Source: Populus alba (taxonomy: Eukaryota; Streptophyta; Magnoliopsida; Malpighiales; Salicaceae). Taken from it: a stretch of DNA of 64,000 nt. Below the pieces are notes generated by a model, which was not told the origin of the DNA, did not search any database, and saw nothing but the letters and a program-made list of their open reading frames with translations. Location of the stretch: positions 2,137,875-2,201,874 of the forward strand of contig NC_133300.1 in NCBI RefSeq assembly GCF_005239225.2. The letters are read 5' to 3'. The position numbers were made by a program, and so were the translations under genes. Below are positions 1-11,703 of the stretch, in pieces (position 1 is the first letter of the stretch; each line of letters opens with the position of its first letter).

Positions 1-1512
<1,512 letters not shown>

Positions 1513-1624
1513 AGTTGTATCTCAAGAATAAAAAATGTTGATTTTAGAGAGTTGTATTTTGAATGACACAGACCCAATCAAGGCCCCGAGTTACTCGGGT
1601 CCTAGGTTGCCCCGTCGGGCGTGG

Positions 1625-1990
1625 CTAGGTCTAATAATTATGATAACAACCATGCCAGATTCAAGATATTGGGTATCACCTTGGATTTGACGCCTATGCT
1701 AGGCCCAATAGCCTTAGGTCTGGTGATCGAGCCTCACCCAAGACCCTTAGGTCTGGCGGCACCCAAGACCTTTAAGTTTGGTGAGCAAGTTAGACCCATG
1801 ACAGTTGAGTCTAGCAGCCATGTCAGACTCATATCTTTTTGGTCTGGCAGGCCAAGCCGGACCTTAGAGACTTGGGTTTGGTAGCCATGCTTGGGTCTTG
1901 CATAGCTGCTAGACCTAGGGTTTGGTGATTAGGTCTAGCAATCATGTCAGACCCCAACATCTTGGGTCCGACTGCCATGGCCAAACTAGA
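1625..1990. repeat. Degenerate short repeats built on TCTGGC(A/G)GCCATGCC
   Basis: Imperfect copies of phrases such as GGTCTGGCGGC, ATGCCAGA and AGACTTGGGT follow one another in both orientations. The same block occurs at 2735-2815 plus 4549-4745, and a short version at 13905-14000. The coding frames across it are by-products of the repeats. Confidence 0.65.
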
Positions 1991-2106
1991 AAAAAAAAAA
2001 AAAGATTGCATAGTAACAAATACACAGTGAAAATCCCATGCGTTTTAGTATATAAGTAATAAATTTAATAAATAACATATATTACATGATAAAATTAGCA
2101 TTAATT

Positions 2107-2160
2107 TTACCAGTGGTTATTGCATCAATAGAGAGAATATTTTCAGCGTTGAAATTGGTC
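2107..2160 (+). pseudogene. hAT transposase C-terminal remnant (copy A)
   Basis: A short plus-strand frame reads a VIASIERIFSALK motif, which resembles the (V/I)ATAS(V/I)ER.FSALK signature of the hAT dimerisation domain. It breaks off after about 18 codons. The longer paralogue is at 4869-5063. No intact transposase is present. Confidence 0.6.
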
Positions 2161-2815
2161 ATTTCACTTTTTAAATTGGTCTTTTTTATAAGCCAACAAT
2201 TACACTTTCTAAATTTGCTATAATAATAATAATAATAATTTATTTTTGTGATAATTTCGCCAATGTTTTTTAGCCTTGTACCAAATACCTTCTAAGAGTA
2301 ATACCAAATGAATTTAAAAAAAAAATATTTTTGAACCTCCTAGTTTTATATATTTATATTTTAACCATTAACTTCATTTCTCACACATTTCCCACTCTGA
2401 CTATTGAGTTTTGGTCCTTGCAATTCTCATAAAAGTTCATTTTGGTTTCTACAGTTTTTATTTTTATTTTTGATCCTTGTAGTTTCAGGTATTTATATTT
2501 AATTCTAAAATTTCATTTTCCTCACATTTCAATTCATAGATGTTGTGATTATAGAGAGAAAGTCATTAGAAAAGAAAGAGGAAAGATAAGTATTTGGGTG
2601 AGTTGTATTTCAAGAACAAAAAATATTGATTTTGGAGAGTTGTATTTTGAATGAAACATGCCCAATTAAGGGTCCGAGTTACCCAAGACCTGGGTTGACC
2701 CATTGGACGAGGCGGAGTCTGATAACTATAATAACAACCATGCTAGACCCAAGATATTGGGTATAGCCTTGGATCTGGCGGTCATGCCACATCCAAGACA
2801 GTTAAGTTTGGTAGC

Positions 2816-4548
2816 TGTCGCACGTCAGAAAATCCGCGAGGCATCAACTGGCGATTTTTGAGTCGACACCTAATAATTGATTGCAGGCTACTAGGAAACC
2901 CGATGTACTGGTCTTGTCAGAGATCGCGGGTAAGAGACTGGTTGTAGTTAGGGAAGGTATTAGCACCCTTAACGCATCCTACCTAAGGTAAGCTACTTCG
3001 CGAATTTGATATGTTAAAGAAGTTTTAATAATTGTCTTTTCATCGGATATTAGAAATACAACTTACGTATAAGTTAATAATTCTTGACCATGATCCAATC
3101 AAAATATTAAATTCTTCTTTAATCCTTGCAATTTTATCATAAAAATATATATATAAAAATAAAACAAATACAAACACACAGTCACTTTTACTATATTTTT
3201 GTTTCTTTTCTTTTTCCTTTTTTTTTCCGTCCATATTTACAAAATACAAATAAAAATTTAAACTAAACAAATATTACAATTTGAAAATTACAAAATAGCC
3301 CTTAAAAAATCCATAACAGTGCTAGGAAGCCCTTCTGGGACAACATGAACAATGGTGGCGCGTCGCTCCACGCATCGCCGCAAGAAACTCCAGAAACAGT
3401 GGGGGATCTGGATCGACTTCTTCTCAGTCTCCCTACGCCGGCGGTGACCTGCAAAGCAACCAAAAACACCACAGACAGTTGATTTTAATTTTTCTTTTCT
3501 TTTTTAATCTGTTTCGGTCTTCTCCTTTTCAGATCTACATCACTGCAGATCTTTCGTTTGTTTACATCTTCTTCTCCTTCGCTTCAGATGGCCAGCAGTT
3601 GGGCGGCGCTGTAGTGTTTAGAGGGCGGCGGTGAATCTATGGGGCCGTTGCTGATGGCTGAATGGAAGGGAGGCCGGATGGTTCGGTCTGTGAGGGAGGA
3701 GCTGGGCTGCTGCTGTGATGAGCTCTGTTCGTTGGCCGATTGCTGTTGATACGACCGGAGGAGACGAAAATATGGCGGCTGTGGCTTGGAGAGAGAAGGG
3801 AGAGAAACTGTGAGCGGGGAAGGTGAAGGTCTGTGTGCAGGGAGGTTGAAGGGTGAGGCTTGTGTCCGGCGGCTGAGGAAGAAGAAAATCAAAAGGGAGG
3901 GGTTCGGGGCTGCATTTGGCTCTATTTTACTTCTGGCAAAGGGAAGGGGAGATGGTGGAACCGGCTGGGGATTGGAGAGTGAGGGAGGAACGGCTGAGAG
4001 ATTGTGTGAGTTTGTGTGGGATGGATAATCAACCGGCTGAGGGGGGAGAAGAAATTCAAGCCCGGGGGCGGCTGTTTGGCCGATGTGGAAAAAGGAGAGG
4101 CCAAGTGTTGGGGCGGCGGCTATGTTTGGCTTTTTTTTTAGGGTTTAGGATTTTTTTTTAAATTTTTCTAATGTTTCAAAATTGCCCCCCTTTTTGTGTG
4201 AGTTGAAGACCAGTATTTATAGGCAAAAATATTGCTAGGTTTTCAAATTTGATCCTTCAACTTCTTTCTTTTTGTAAATTTGATTTTTCTTGATTTTTTT
4301 TTTGTATTTTTTGAAAACGAGCAATATCTCAATGAAGAAAATTAATGATTAAAAAAATGACGCGTGAAAAGTCGAACTCTTTTGAAAGACCCTTAAAAAT
4401 TTAAATTCTTTTTAGGCGACGCTGAAAATGCGAAAAATGACACAAATATATTAAAAAAAGTATTTTTTTGGATTTTCGATGTTTTTCTCTATTTTTTGGA
4501 TTTTTCTGAAAATTTATCAAAACATGGGTCAAAAATTGGGTAGCAACA
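2816..4548 (-). mobile_element. Solo LTR (family B), 1733 bp, with 5-bp target site duplication
   Basis: Read on the minus strand it starts TGTTGCTACCC and ends GTGCGACA. It is flanked by GTAGC at 2811-2815 and GTAGC at 4549-4553, a perfect 5-bp target duplication. The flanking DNA is one interrupted repeat unit. The start is closely similar to the plus-strand LTR at 9413. A TATA box lies at 4214-4221 on the minus strand. No primer site, polypurine tract or coding sequence is attached, so this is the product of LTR-LTR recombination. Short frames inside it (for example 3584-4161) are not genes. Confidence 0.9.
4214..4221 (-). promoter_or_regulatory. TATA box of solo LTR
   Basis: TATAAATA on the minus strand, in the context CCTATAAATACTGG, which is the same as the LTR copy at 9749-9756. 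Confidence 0.65.
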
Positions 4549-4868
4549 GTAGCCATGCTAGACCCATATCTCTTTAGTCTGGAGGGCCAAGCTAGACCCA
4601 AGACACTTGGGTCTTGTGGCCAAGCCGAACCTTAAAGACTTGGGTTTGGCGGCCATGCTTGGGTCTTGCATGGCTGCCAGACCTAGGGTCTGGTGATTGG
4701 GTCTGGCAATCATGCCAGATCCCAGCATCTTGGGTCCGACTGCCATAAAAAAAACAAAATTTTGTATAGTAACAAATACACAGTGAAAATCCCACATGTT
4801 TTAGTATAAAAGTAATAAATTTAATAATTAACATATATTGCATCATAAAATTAGCATTAATTTTACTA

Positions 4869-5063
4869 ATGGCTACTGCATCAGTAAAGATAATATTTTC
4901 AGGGTTGAAATTAGCTAAAAGTCGATTACACAATCGAATTGGGGATGATTTGTTTAATGATTGTTTGGTTACTTATATCAAAAAAGATATATTTGAAAGT
5001 GTTGATAATGAGAAGATCCTACAATGTTTTCAACATATGAAGTCTTGCAATGAGGGATTGTGA
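4869..5063 (+). pseudogene. hAT-family transposase, C-terminal dimerisation domain remnant
   Basis: This 64-codon frame reads ATASVKIIFSGLKLAKSRL followed by N-R-(I)-GDDLFNDCL and a final Q.MKS motif. That is the order of the hAT C-terminal dimerisation region (zinc-finger MYM type 1-like group): ATASVER.FSALK, K(S/T)RLRNRM.D, LNDCL, Q.MKSR. The ancestral protein was a transposase working as a dimer on terminal inverted repeats. The rest, including the catalytic DDE region and zinc finger, is absent. The frame is open from the first ATG, but this ATG is internal to the domain, so it is a fragment and not a small gene. It sits 320 bp right of the solo LTR, in copy B of the duplication. I am fairly sure of the family and sure that it is not functional. 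Confidence 0.75.
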
Positions 5064-5704
5064 ATTATATAAAAAAAAATAGAATTTTATGAAATATCTT
5101 TTTATAATATATGTAAAATTTTTAACTTTATATTAGAAACTTATAATTTTTGGATTTTTAGATCTTAATTAATTAATGGAAAAGTTGAAGTTAATTATTA
5201 AATTATTCTCTCTCTCTTTTTTTCACAAGTATTTAATTGTTCAATTTGTAAATACATCAGTCATTTTTTAAAAACCAACATTTACACTTTTTAAATTTGG
5301 TCTTATAATAATAATAATTATTTATGTGATAATTTCACCTATATTTTTAAGCCTTATACCAAATACCTTCTAAGAGTAATACCAAATGAAGTTTTTTTTT
5401 TTCAAAAAAATATTTTTGAACCTAGTAGTTTTATGTGTTTACATTTTAGCTGTAAACTTCATTTCCCACTCGTTTCACTTTCTAAATATTGAGTTTTAGT
5501 CCTTGAAATTCTCATAAAAGTTCATTTGGGTTCCTAAGTTTTTTCTTTTATTCTTGTAGTTTTAGCTATTTATATTTAATTCTAAAACTTCATTTTCCTC
5601 ACATGTCAATTCCTTGATGTTACGAGTATAGGAGAAAGCCGTTAGATAAGAAAAGAAGTATTTTGTTCAGTTGTATTTCGAGAACAAAAAATGTTGATTT
5701 TAGT

Positions 5705-6125
5705 GTCCATAAATTTGTCTCTAAACACATAACAAAAGCATTAATATTTTTTAAAAGAGGCCTAAACAAAATAAAAGAGAGAAGATTTTATCTATTTTTT
5801 TGATTTTTTAACCAGTCACATCACTTTATTTTTTTTCAATTGCATTATTTAAAGTTATATTTTCATGACAACCATAGCTATCAAACCCAGCCTAGGGGTT
5901 AACACGACTAAGGGGCTAGGTTCTGGTTTACACAGGTTGACTCGAGTCAATCAGGAAAAATTAAAAAAAAATTATTTGAGGTTTTAATATTTTATATGAA
6001 AAAATAAGAAATAATTCATATGCATATAGGCTATACATGTTGTACACAATTAAATTTAAAAAATTATTTCACAAGGTTTTTTAATTCACATTGAAAAGAT
6101 ACTATCTTATTTTTCTAAATTGAAG
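5705..6125 (-). repeat. Dispersed repeat, inverted copy of 14625-15040
   Basis: The reverse complement of this stretch matches 14625-15040, including TGGTTGCCATGAAAATAT-like and GTTGACTCGAGTCAA-like phrases. Phrases such as TATCAAACCCAGCC are common in non-autonomous dicot repeats. It abuts the NB-ARC fragment at about 6137. No termini could be fixed. Confidence 0.6.
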
Positions 6126-6136
6126 TATTTAAATAA

Positions 6137-7020
6137 TGGACACAACACAACACCGATGGCTCGAATTTGTGTGCGGTTCCTATTGTGGGTATGGGCGGGA
6201 TTGGTAAAACCACTCTTGCTCAGCTTATCTACAACGACAGAGAGGTAGAGCAGTGCTTCCAACTCAAGGCCTGGGTCTGGGCTTCTCAACAATTTGATGT
6301 TGCCAGGATTATTAAGGATATTCTTGAAAAGATCAACGCAACTACTTGCCGCACCAAAGAACCAGATGAATCTCTAATGGAGCCAGTAAAAGGGCCGGAA
6401 GAAACTTCTACTTGTTCTAGATGACGCGTGGAACATCGAGTACAATGAATGGGATAAATTACTGCTACCTTTGCGGTATGTGGAGCACGGAGGTAAGATT
6501 GTCGTCACAACACGGGATCAAGATGTAGCAAGAGTCACGCAAACTGCCATCTCTCACCGCTTGAATGTAATAAGCGATGAAGATTGCTGGAAGTTGTTTG
6601 CAAGGGATGCATTTAGTGGTGTAAATTCTGGTGCAGTCTCACACCTGGAAGCATTTGGCAGAAAAATAGTGAGAAAGTGCAAAGGTTTACCGTTGGCAGC
6701 GAAAACTCTTGGGGGTCTTTTGCACTCCGTAGGAGATGTCAGGCAATGGGAGAAGATATCCAATAGCAGTTTATGGGGTTCGTCGAATGAAAACATCCCT
6801 CCAGCTCTAACATTGAGCTATTATTATCTCCCTTCACACCTGAAACGTTGTTTTGCTTATTGTGCAATATTTCCCAAGGGTTATGTATTCCAGAAGGATG
6901 GATTAATCACTGAATGGATGGCACAAGGGTTTTTAGTCCAGCCCAGAGGCGTTGAGGAGATGGAAGATATAGGGGAAAAATACTTTGATGATCTTGTCTC
7001 CAAGTCACTTTTCCAGCAAT
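6137..7020 (+). pseudogene. CNL resistance gene fragment: NB-ARC domain only
   Basis: The reading frame enters just before the P-loop and carries GMGGIGKTTLAQ, the RNBS-A region, kinase-2 (DDAWN), RNBS-B, GLPLAAK, RNBS-D (LKRCFAYCAIFPKG) and the WMAQGFL region, then stops at LFQQ. A small insertion near 6393 (extra bases after AAAAGGG compared with the intact copy at 17947) breaks the frame between the P-loop and kinase-2. The coiled coil, the end of the ARC2/MHD region and all LRRs are missing. The left edge joins a dispersed repeat at about 6137, and the right edge joins gypsy 3' sequence at about 7025. It is very similar to the intact gene at 16386. This is a decayed member of the cluster and cannot encode a receptor. 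Confidence 0.9.
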
Positions 7021-7914
7021 ATTCACTTGGTGATCTTTTCTCCAGTTCACCTTTCCAGCCATATTCACTTTTGCAGCCATATTCATATTTCAGATGCCAC
7101 TTTTGCAGCACAAGTGATCCTTAGTCTTCAAATCCCTTAAACACCTTTTGAGCCTACAAATATCATTTTCTTCATAGCCAAGAGCCCAAGCCTACATTAC
7201 GTGCCTAATCAAGCCCTTTCTGATCAAAGGCAAGCAATCTGGATCGGTAGGCAATGCTTTCTCATGTGAATCAAATCATTATTCATGCAAATAAAATAAA
7301 TGCTTTGAACCTCGGTTCTCAATAACCCTCAAATTGAAATGTAAATCTTTTCTGACAAACCAGATGCCACTTCATATTCGTTTTACGTTTTCATCACTTC
7401 TGATAACCTCTCCATAGGAAACACTTGAATTTCTTCAGAACGAGCTTGCTTTGAATCGATGTCAAAATGATTTCTGTGTTTGGAATAACTTTGGAATTTC
7501 AAAAATTCTGCATGAAAACAACTCCTTGTCAAACCTTCCTTCACATAGCCTCGTCCACAAACCCGAATTGAATACTTGGGGGCATGATCAAGCTAGGGAG
7601 CAATAAAGAAACATATGATAGGGCAGGCTCCAAGATTCCCATTCTAAGAAAATGTCGAGCAAAGTTGGCAACCCTTGAGATAAAGGGGCGGAGGACAAAG
7701 AAGTATGGTGATAGGTAAAAATCACAAGAGATGATTGGAGTAAGCAAGAGCGAAAAAGCCATCGAAGTCCACTGCCAACACTCCAACTTTTGAGAAAGAA
7801 GAGACATCATGAAGAAAGGGGGACCTATTTTTCTCAGGTAAGTATACATGCATATTGATCATAATGCATTGCTTTTAACATTTATCATGTCGGCGTTTCA
7901 TCATCATCTTTTGG

Positions 7915-8118
7915 GTAGTGTGTTTTCTAACCCTACCTCATTTTGAGTACGCCTTTGAGCTCTCACCTCTTTTTGTGTGCGCCTTTGAGCCATCATCTCG
8001 GGTAGTGCGTTTTTTCTAACCCTACCTCATTTCGAGTGCGCCGTTGAGCCCTCACTTCCCAGGTAGCGCGTTTTCTAACCCTACCTCATTTCGAGTGCGC
8101 CTTTGAGCCCTCGCCAAC
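7915..8118. repeat. Tandem repeats, unit with TTTTCTAACCCTACCTCATT
   Basis: Three imperfect copies of a unit joining TTCTAACCCTACCTCATT with a CGAGTGCGCCTTTGAGCCCT phrase, plus one partial copy. They are part of the 3' UTR of the gypsy element. Confidence 0.75.
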
Positions 8119-8125
8119 ATTTTTG

Positions 8126-8545
8126 GGTAGGTCACCCATTACAATGAGACCACACTTCATATTCTTTTCATCTGGGTAGGTCACCCATCATAATGAGACC
8201 ATTTTTTCACATTCTTTCCACCTGGGTTGGTCACCCATGACAATGAGACCGCGTTTTTCATATTTTTTCCATCCGGGTAGGTCACCCATGACAATGAGAC
8301 CACACTTCATCATATTTTTTCCATCTGGGTAGGTCACCCATTACAATGAGACCACACTTCATATTTTTTCTATTTTTTGGGTAGGTCACCCATTACAATG
8401 AGACCGCACATCACATTCTTTCTATTTGGGTAGGTCGCCCATCGCAACGAGACCACCTTTTCATATTCTTTCCACATGGATCGGTCACCCATACAATGAG
8501 ACCAGCATTCTTCTTTGAGTCGGTCACCCATACAATGAGACCAGC
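8126..8545. repeat. Tandem repeats of ~50 bp, core GGTCACCCATNACAATGAGA
   Basis: About eight or nine units of a GGGTAGGTCACCCAT core, an ACAATGAGACC core and a T-rich spacer. Spacer length varies between units. No direct coding role. Confidence 0.8.
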
Positions 8546-8835
8546 ATTTTTCTAGGGTTCGTCACCCGTACAATGAGACCAGCACTAGGGTTCGTCACCC
8601 GTACAACCCGTACAATGAGACCAGCAGCACTAGGGTTCGTCACCCGTACAATGAGACCAGCACTAGGGTTCGTCACCCGTACAATGAGACCAGTAGCACT
8701 AGGGTTCGTCACCCGTACAATGAGACCAGCACTAGGGTTCGTCACCCGTACAATGAGACCAGCAGCACTAGGGTTCGTCACCCGTACAATGAGACCAGCA
8801 TTTTTCTAGGGTTAGTCACCCGTACAATGAGACTA
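8546..8835. repeat. Tandem repeats of 33/36 bp, core AGGGTTCGTCACCCGTACAA
   Basis: About nine short units, many differing by one extra CAG, so lengths alternate between about 33 and 36 bp. Because both lengths are multiples of three, open frames run through on both strands; they are artefacts of the repeat. Confidence 0.85.
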
Positions 8836-8969
8836 GAATGAGGTCGCCAGATGGGATCTCATGTAGCTTTGGTTAAAGGGAATCGCCAGATGGGATTTCA
8901 GGTTAACCGAGTTACACAATATTTTCGTTCCAGTTGAATGAGGTCGCCAGATGGGATCTCAGGTAAACC

Positions 8970-9330
8970 CAATGTGTGGGCAGGTCGCCCGTGAAAATAG
9001 ACCATTGGGAGAGTGTGGGTCGGTCGCCCGTGAAAATAGACCAGAGTGAGTATGTGTGGGCAGGTCGCCCGTGAAAATAGACTTGAGTGAGTATGTGTGG
9101 GCAGGTCACCCGTGAAAATAGACTTGAGTGAATACGTGTGGGTCGGTCGCCCGTGAAAATAGACCAGAGTGAGTATGTGTGGGCAGGTCGCCCGTGAAAA
9201 TAGACTTGAGTGAGTACGTGTGGGCAGGTCGCCCGTGAAAATAGACCAGAGTGAGTATGCGTGGGCAGGTCGCCCCTGAAAACAGATCAGTGTGAGTGTG
9301 TAGGCAGGTCGCCCAAGATAATGAAATCAT
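8970..9330. repeat. Tandem repeats of ~41 bp, core GGTCGCCCGTGAAAATAGAC
   Basis: Eight or so units of GTGTGGGCAGGTCGCCCGTG followed by AAAATAGACTTGAGTGAGTA, with small substitutions. They end about 70 bp before the polypurine tract. Confidence 0.85.
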
Positions 9331-9398
9331 TTTCCTTTTGTTTTCTTTACAAAGCTTACTATGCAAAATTTTGAGGAGTTTTGCTTCGTAAGCATTGT

Positions 9399-9412
9399 AA
9401 AGAGGGGGCATC
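9399..9412 (+). other. Polypurine tract of the gypsy element
   Basis: AAAGAGGGGGCATC lies directly before the LTR start TGTTGCTACCC. The same tract precedes the minus-strand LTR at 50159. It is the second-strand primer site of LTR retrotransposons. Confidence 0.8.
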
Positions 9413-10565
9413 TGTTGCTACCCAATTTTTGACCCATGTTTTGATATATTTTCAAAAAAATCCAAAAAATTGAGAAAAACAAAGAAAATCCAAAAATATG
9501 TTTTTTTATATATTTTCGTCATTTTAGCATTTTCAACGTCGTCTAAAAAAAAGAATTTAAATTGTTAAAAGATTTTCAAACGCGTTTGACGTTTCACGCG
9601 TCATTTTTAAAATCATTGATTTTCCGCATGTGAGTCGACGTTGATATTACTCGTTTTCAAAAAATACAAAAAAAAATAAGAAAAATCAAAATTTACAAAA
9701 AAGAAAGAAGTTGAGGGACCAAGTTAAAAAACCTAGCAACATTTTGCCTATAAATACTGGTTTCCTCAACACATTCAGGGGGGGCAATTTTGACAACATC
9801 TAAAAAAAATACAGCAACCCTAAACCTATCATCTCCCATTTTTCTCAAGGGAGCCGCCCCCCCACCCTTGACATTTTTTTCCTCCCTCAACCGGCTGTTA
9901 CCCCCTTCAGCCGAACCCTCTCCAAAAACAGCCGCCCCCTCGGTTTTTGATTTTTTTTTTCTCCAGCCGCCGGCTGACTTCCTTCTCCCTACCACCGATC
10001 AGCCCCCACCAAACAAAAACCAACCAACCGCAGCCCCTCTCTCCCAATAGCCGTGCCCCCTTCATCTCCTCCCGCCGGCCTTCTTCCCTGCACCCGAAGG
10101 AGTCTCCCCTCTTGCTAGCAGCCGACCCTAACAACCCCATCGCCGGCCAAAACACTCCTCCCTCATCACCGTTCCCCTCACAATCGAACACCGGCACCAC
10201 AACAGCCACGAATCAAACCCCCCCCCTCCACAGATCCTCCAAAATCTTCCTCATCCCTCTCTCGGATGAAAATCAGAGGACCCGTGCCTTTCCTCCTTTC
10301 CCCCACAACAAACCCACAACCCCCTCTCTTTCAAAACCAAACCGGAGAGCACCTCACGATTCTCTCCCCGCCGGTCACCGTCCTCCTCTCGTCTCTCTCA
10401 GCCTGAGCACGGCGGCGCCCACGGACTCAGCCCTCACTCCAGTCAACCACTATCCGGGCGAACCAGCAGCAGCGGTGTCTCCGTCTCAAACCACCAACAA
10501 ATTCTTCAGCAACCGGTCCTCCGATTCAAACTCGTGCAGCAGATCCCTAAACAAATTACGTTTAT
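9413..10565 (+). mobile_element. LTR (family B), 5' portion, plus orientation
   Basis: It starts TGTTGCTACCC after the polypurine tract and follows the solo LTR (2816-4548, reversed) through the TATA region. A TATA box is at 9749-9756. The C-rich stretch 9830-10560 is LTR sequence downstream of the TATA box; a 206-codon frame in it (9947-10567) is low-complexity and repeats the base composition of the solo LTR, so I do not treat it as a gene. The right edge is unclear, because family B sequence fades near 10565 before the LTR end at 11703 that belongs to family C. Confidence 0.75.
9749..9756 (+). promoter_or_regulatory. TATA box of the LTR promoter
   Basis: TATAAATA in the context GCCTATAAATACTGG, mirrored in the solo LTR at 4214-4221. 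Confidence 0.65.
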
Positions 10566-11087
10566 GACCTAACAAATGTATTTACGGACCGATGAGATAG
10601 TTTAAGGATCAAGTGGAGATCTGGTTCCGCCAAATCAAAATAACAACTAAAAAAGCTATAATTTTTTATTAGATTGTTAGATCGCACTCAAACTTGTATA
10701 GAAGTTTTCAAAAAACTATAAATCATAGTTGGTGAAGAAAGTTTTGCTTTAAAATTGAAATAACCGCTATTGTCGTTTTAAATAAATCTGTTATAAAATA
10801 ATATATTTTTATTTTTTTAAAATTATTTTTGATACAATATATTAAAATAATTTAAAAATATTAAAAAATATATTAATTTTTTAAAAATAAAATTTTTAAT
10901 TTTTAATTTTTTGCTTTAAAATTGAAATAACCCTATTGTCGTTTTAAATAAATATATTTTTAATTTTTAAAAATTATTTTTGATATAGTTTATTAAAATA
11001 ATTAAAAAATATTAATTTTAAAAAAATAAAAAATTTTATTTTTAATTTAAATATTTTTAAAATAAAAAAATAAACAAGATTTAATTC
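10566..11087. other. AT-rich intergenic DNA, no gene seen
   Basis: Mostly A/T tracts with an internal near-duplication: a TTGAAATAACC(G)CTATTGTC phrase occurs at about 10757 and 10921. No termini or coding potential were seen. Confidence 0.5.
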
Positions 11088-11536
11088 AATAAAAGAGCCA
11101 TGATAATGGCGGGCAGTTCTACCAGCTGTACATGTCGAATCCTTCTTTGCTTGTGGCGGTTACTAAAGTAACACGAAACAATACTAAAGTAAAGGCTTAG
11201 ATAGTAATAAGAAAAGGAGAGTGGAAAAAATAAAAACACTAATTGAGAATGATAGATATCTATAAATAAACTATTTTTTCCCTTCAAATTAGAATCGTTA
11301 TTTTCTATACACTATTGTTGCTAAAATTATAAAATCATTTTATGATTTATCATTATTTTCTATACATTATTGTTGCTTTTTTTTTTCATATATATATTAC
11401 AAATTTTCACTTGAAAGAGCAAAGCTATAAAATCCTCAATCTGAAATTCTGAAAGAGGTAGCGGCTGCTAAAAGCAACAACATTTTATCTAAATAAATAA
11501 AGTTTGATGCCTTAATCATGCTGACAAAAAAGACTT
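11088..11536. repeat. Left copy of a ~450-bp direct repeat
   Basis: Runs from AATAAAAGAGCCATGATAAT to a GACAAAAAAGACT end. The right copy at 12825-13312 is the same sequence with a much longer (TA)n tract. Both lie near the start of CNL leader-like DNA, but only the right copy is still followed by it. Confidence 0.85.
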
Positions 11537-11703
11537 AACCATAGAATCTTTGTTAACCAGTTAGGGTTCCTAGTGACCATAATACTAGGTGGCGACTCCA
11601 TAAATAAGACTTTTTCTCCTAAAAGAACACGATGTCAGAAATCTGTTCTTTTTCCATAATTCAAGAATTAATTTTTAAGGCCGCCGCGATGTCGGGTGCG
11701 ACA
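11537..11703 (+). mobile_element. Terminal fragment of an LTR (family C)
   Basis: It matches the last ~165 bp of the LTR at 1-1512, including GGCCGCCGCGATGTCGGGTG and the ACA end at 11703. The rest of that LTR is absent, and the left edge abuts the direct repeat. Confidence 0.8.

Larger units (their letters stand above)
1513..2594. repeat. Copy A of a tandem segmental duplication (hAT-derived sequence)
   Basis: This block and the block 2595-2815 plus 4549-5700 start alike (AGTTGTATYTCAAGAA), share a stretch of repeated GGTCTGGCAGCCATGCC-type motifs, a transposase remnant, then a common AT-rich tail that begins near TAAATTTGCTATAATAATA. The tail also recurs at 13620-13750 and 31313-31815. No gene is present. 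The LTR at its left edge joins exactly at the start of the unit. Confidence 0.7.
2595..5700. repeat. Copy B of the tandem duplication, split by a solo LTR
   Basis: 2595-2815 continues at 4549 once the solo LTR (2816-4548) is taken out, and then parallels copy A (1513-2594), with the hAT remnant longer in this copy. The AT-rich tail 5180-5700 is the same dispersed repeat seen at 2160-2594, 13620-13750 and 31313-31815. No other gene is seen in it. Confidence 0.65.
7025..9412 (+). mobile_element. 3' internal region of a plus-strand Ty3/gypsy (Tat-type) element
   Basis: This non-coding segment runs up to a polypurine tract (9399-9412) that directly precedes an LTR start at 9413. It holds successive tandem-repeat blocks: 7915-8118, 8126-8545, 8546-8835 and 8970-9330. 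The phrase GGTCGCCAGATGGGATCTC at 8846 and 8942 is the same core as in the 3' UTR repeats of the minus-strand elements at 44.4 and 50.3 kb. No pol coding sequence remains; the element is cut off on its 5' side where it meets the CNL fragment. Hypervariable tandem repeats between pol and the 3' LTR are a known trait of Tat/Ogre elements. Confidence 0.75.

Noticed and set aside
8524..8809. Open frames with MRPALGFVTRT-type repeats on both strands, looking like a repeat protein
   Set aside because: Produced by 33/36-bp tandem repeats; no gene features.
8546..9330. Regular short repeats that could be mistaken for a CRISPR array
   Set aside because: Units follow each other without unique spacers, there are no cas genes, and the context is a plant retroelement.
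9947..10567. 206-codon Pro/Ser-rich plus-strand frame
   Set aside because: Low-complexity C-rich LTR leader with no domain; a related C-rich frame exists in the solo LTR in the opposite orientation.
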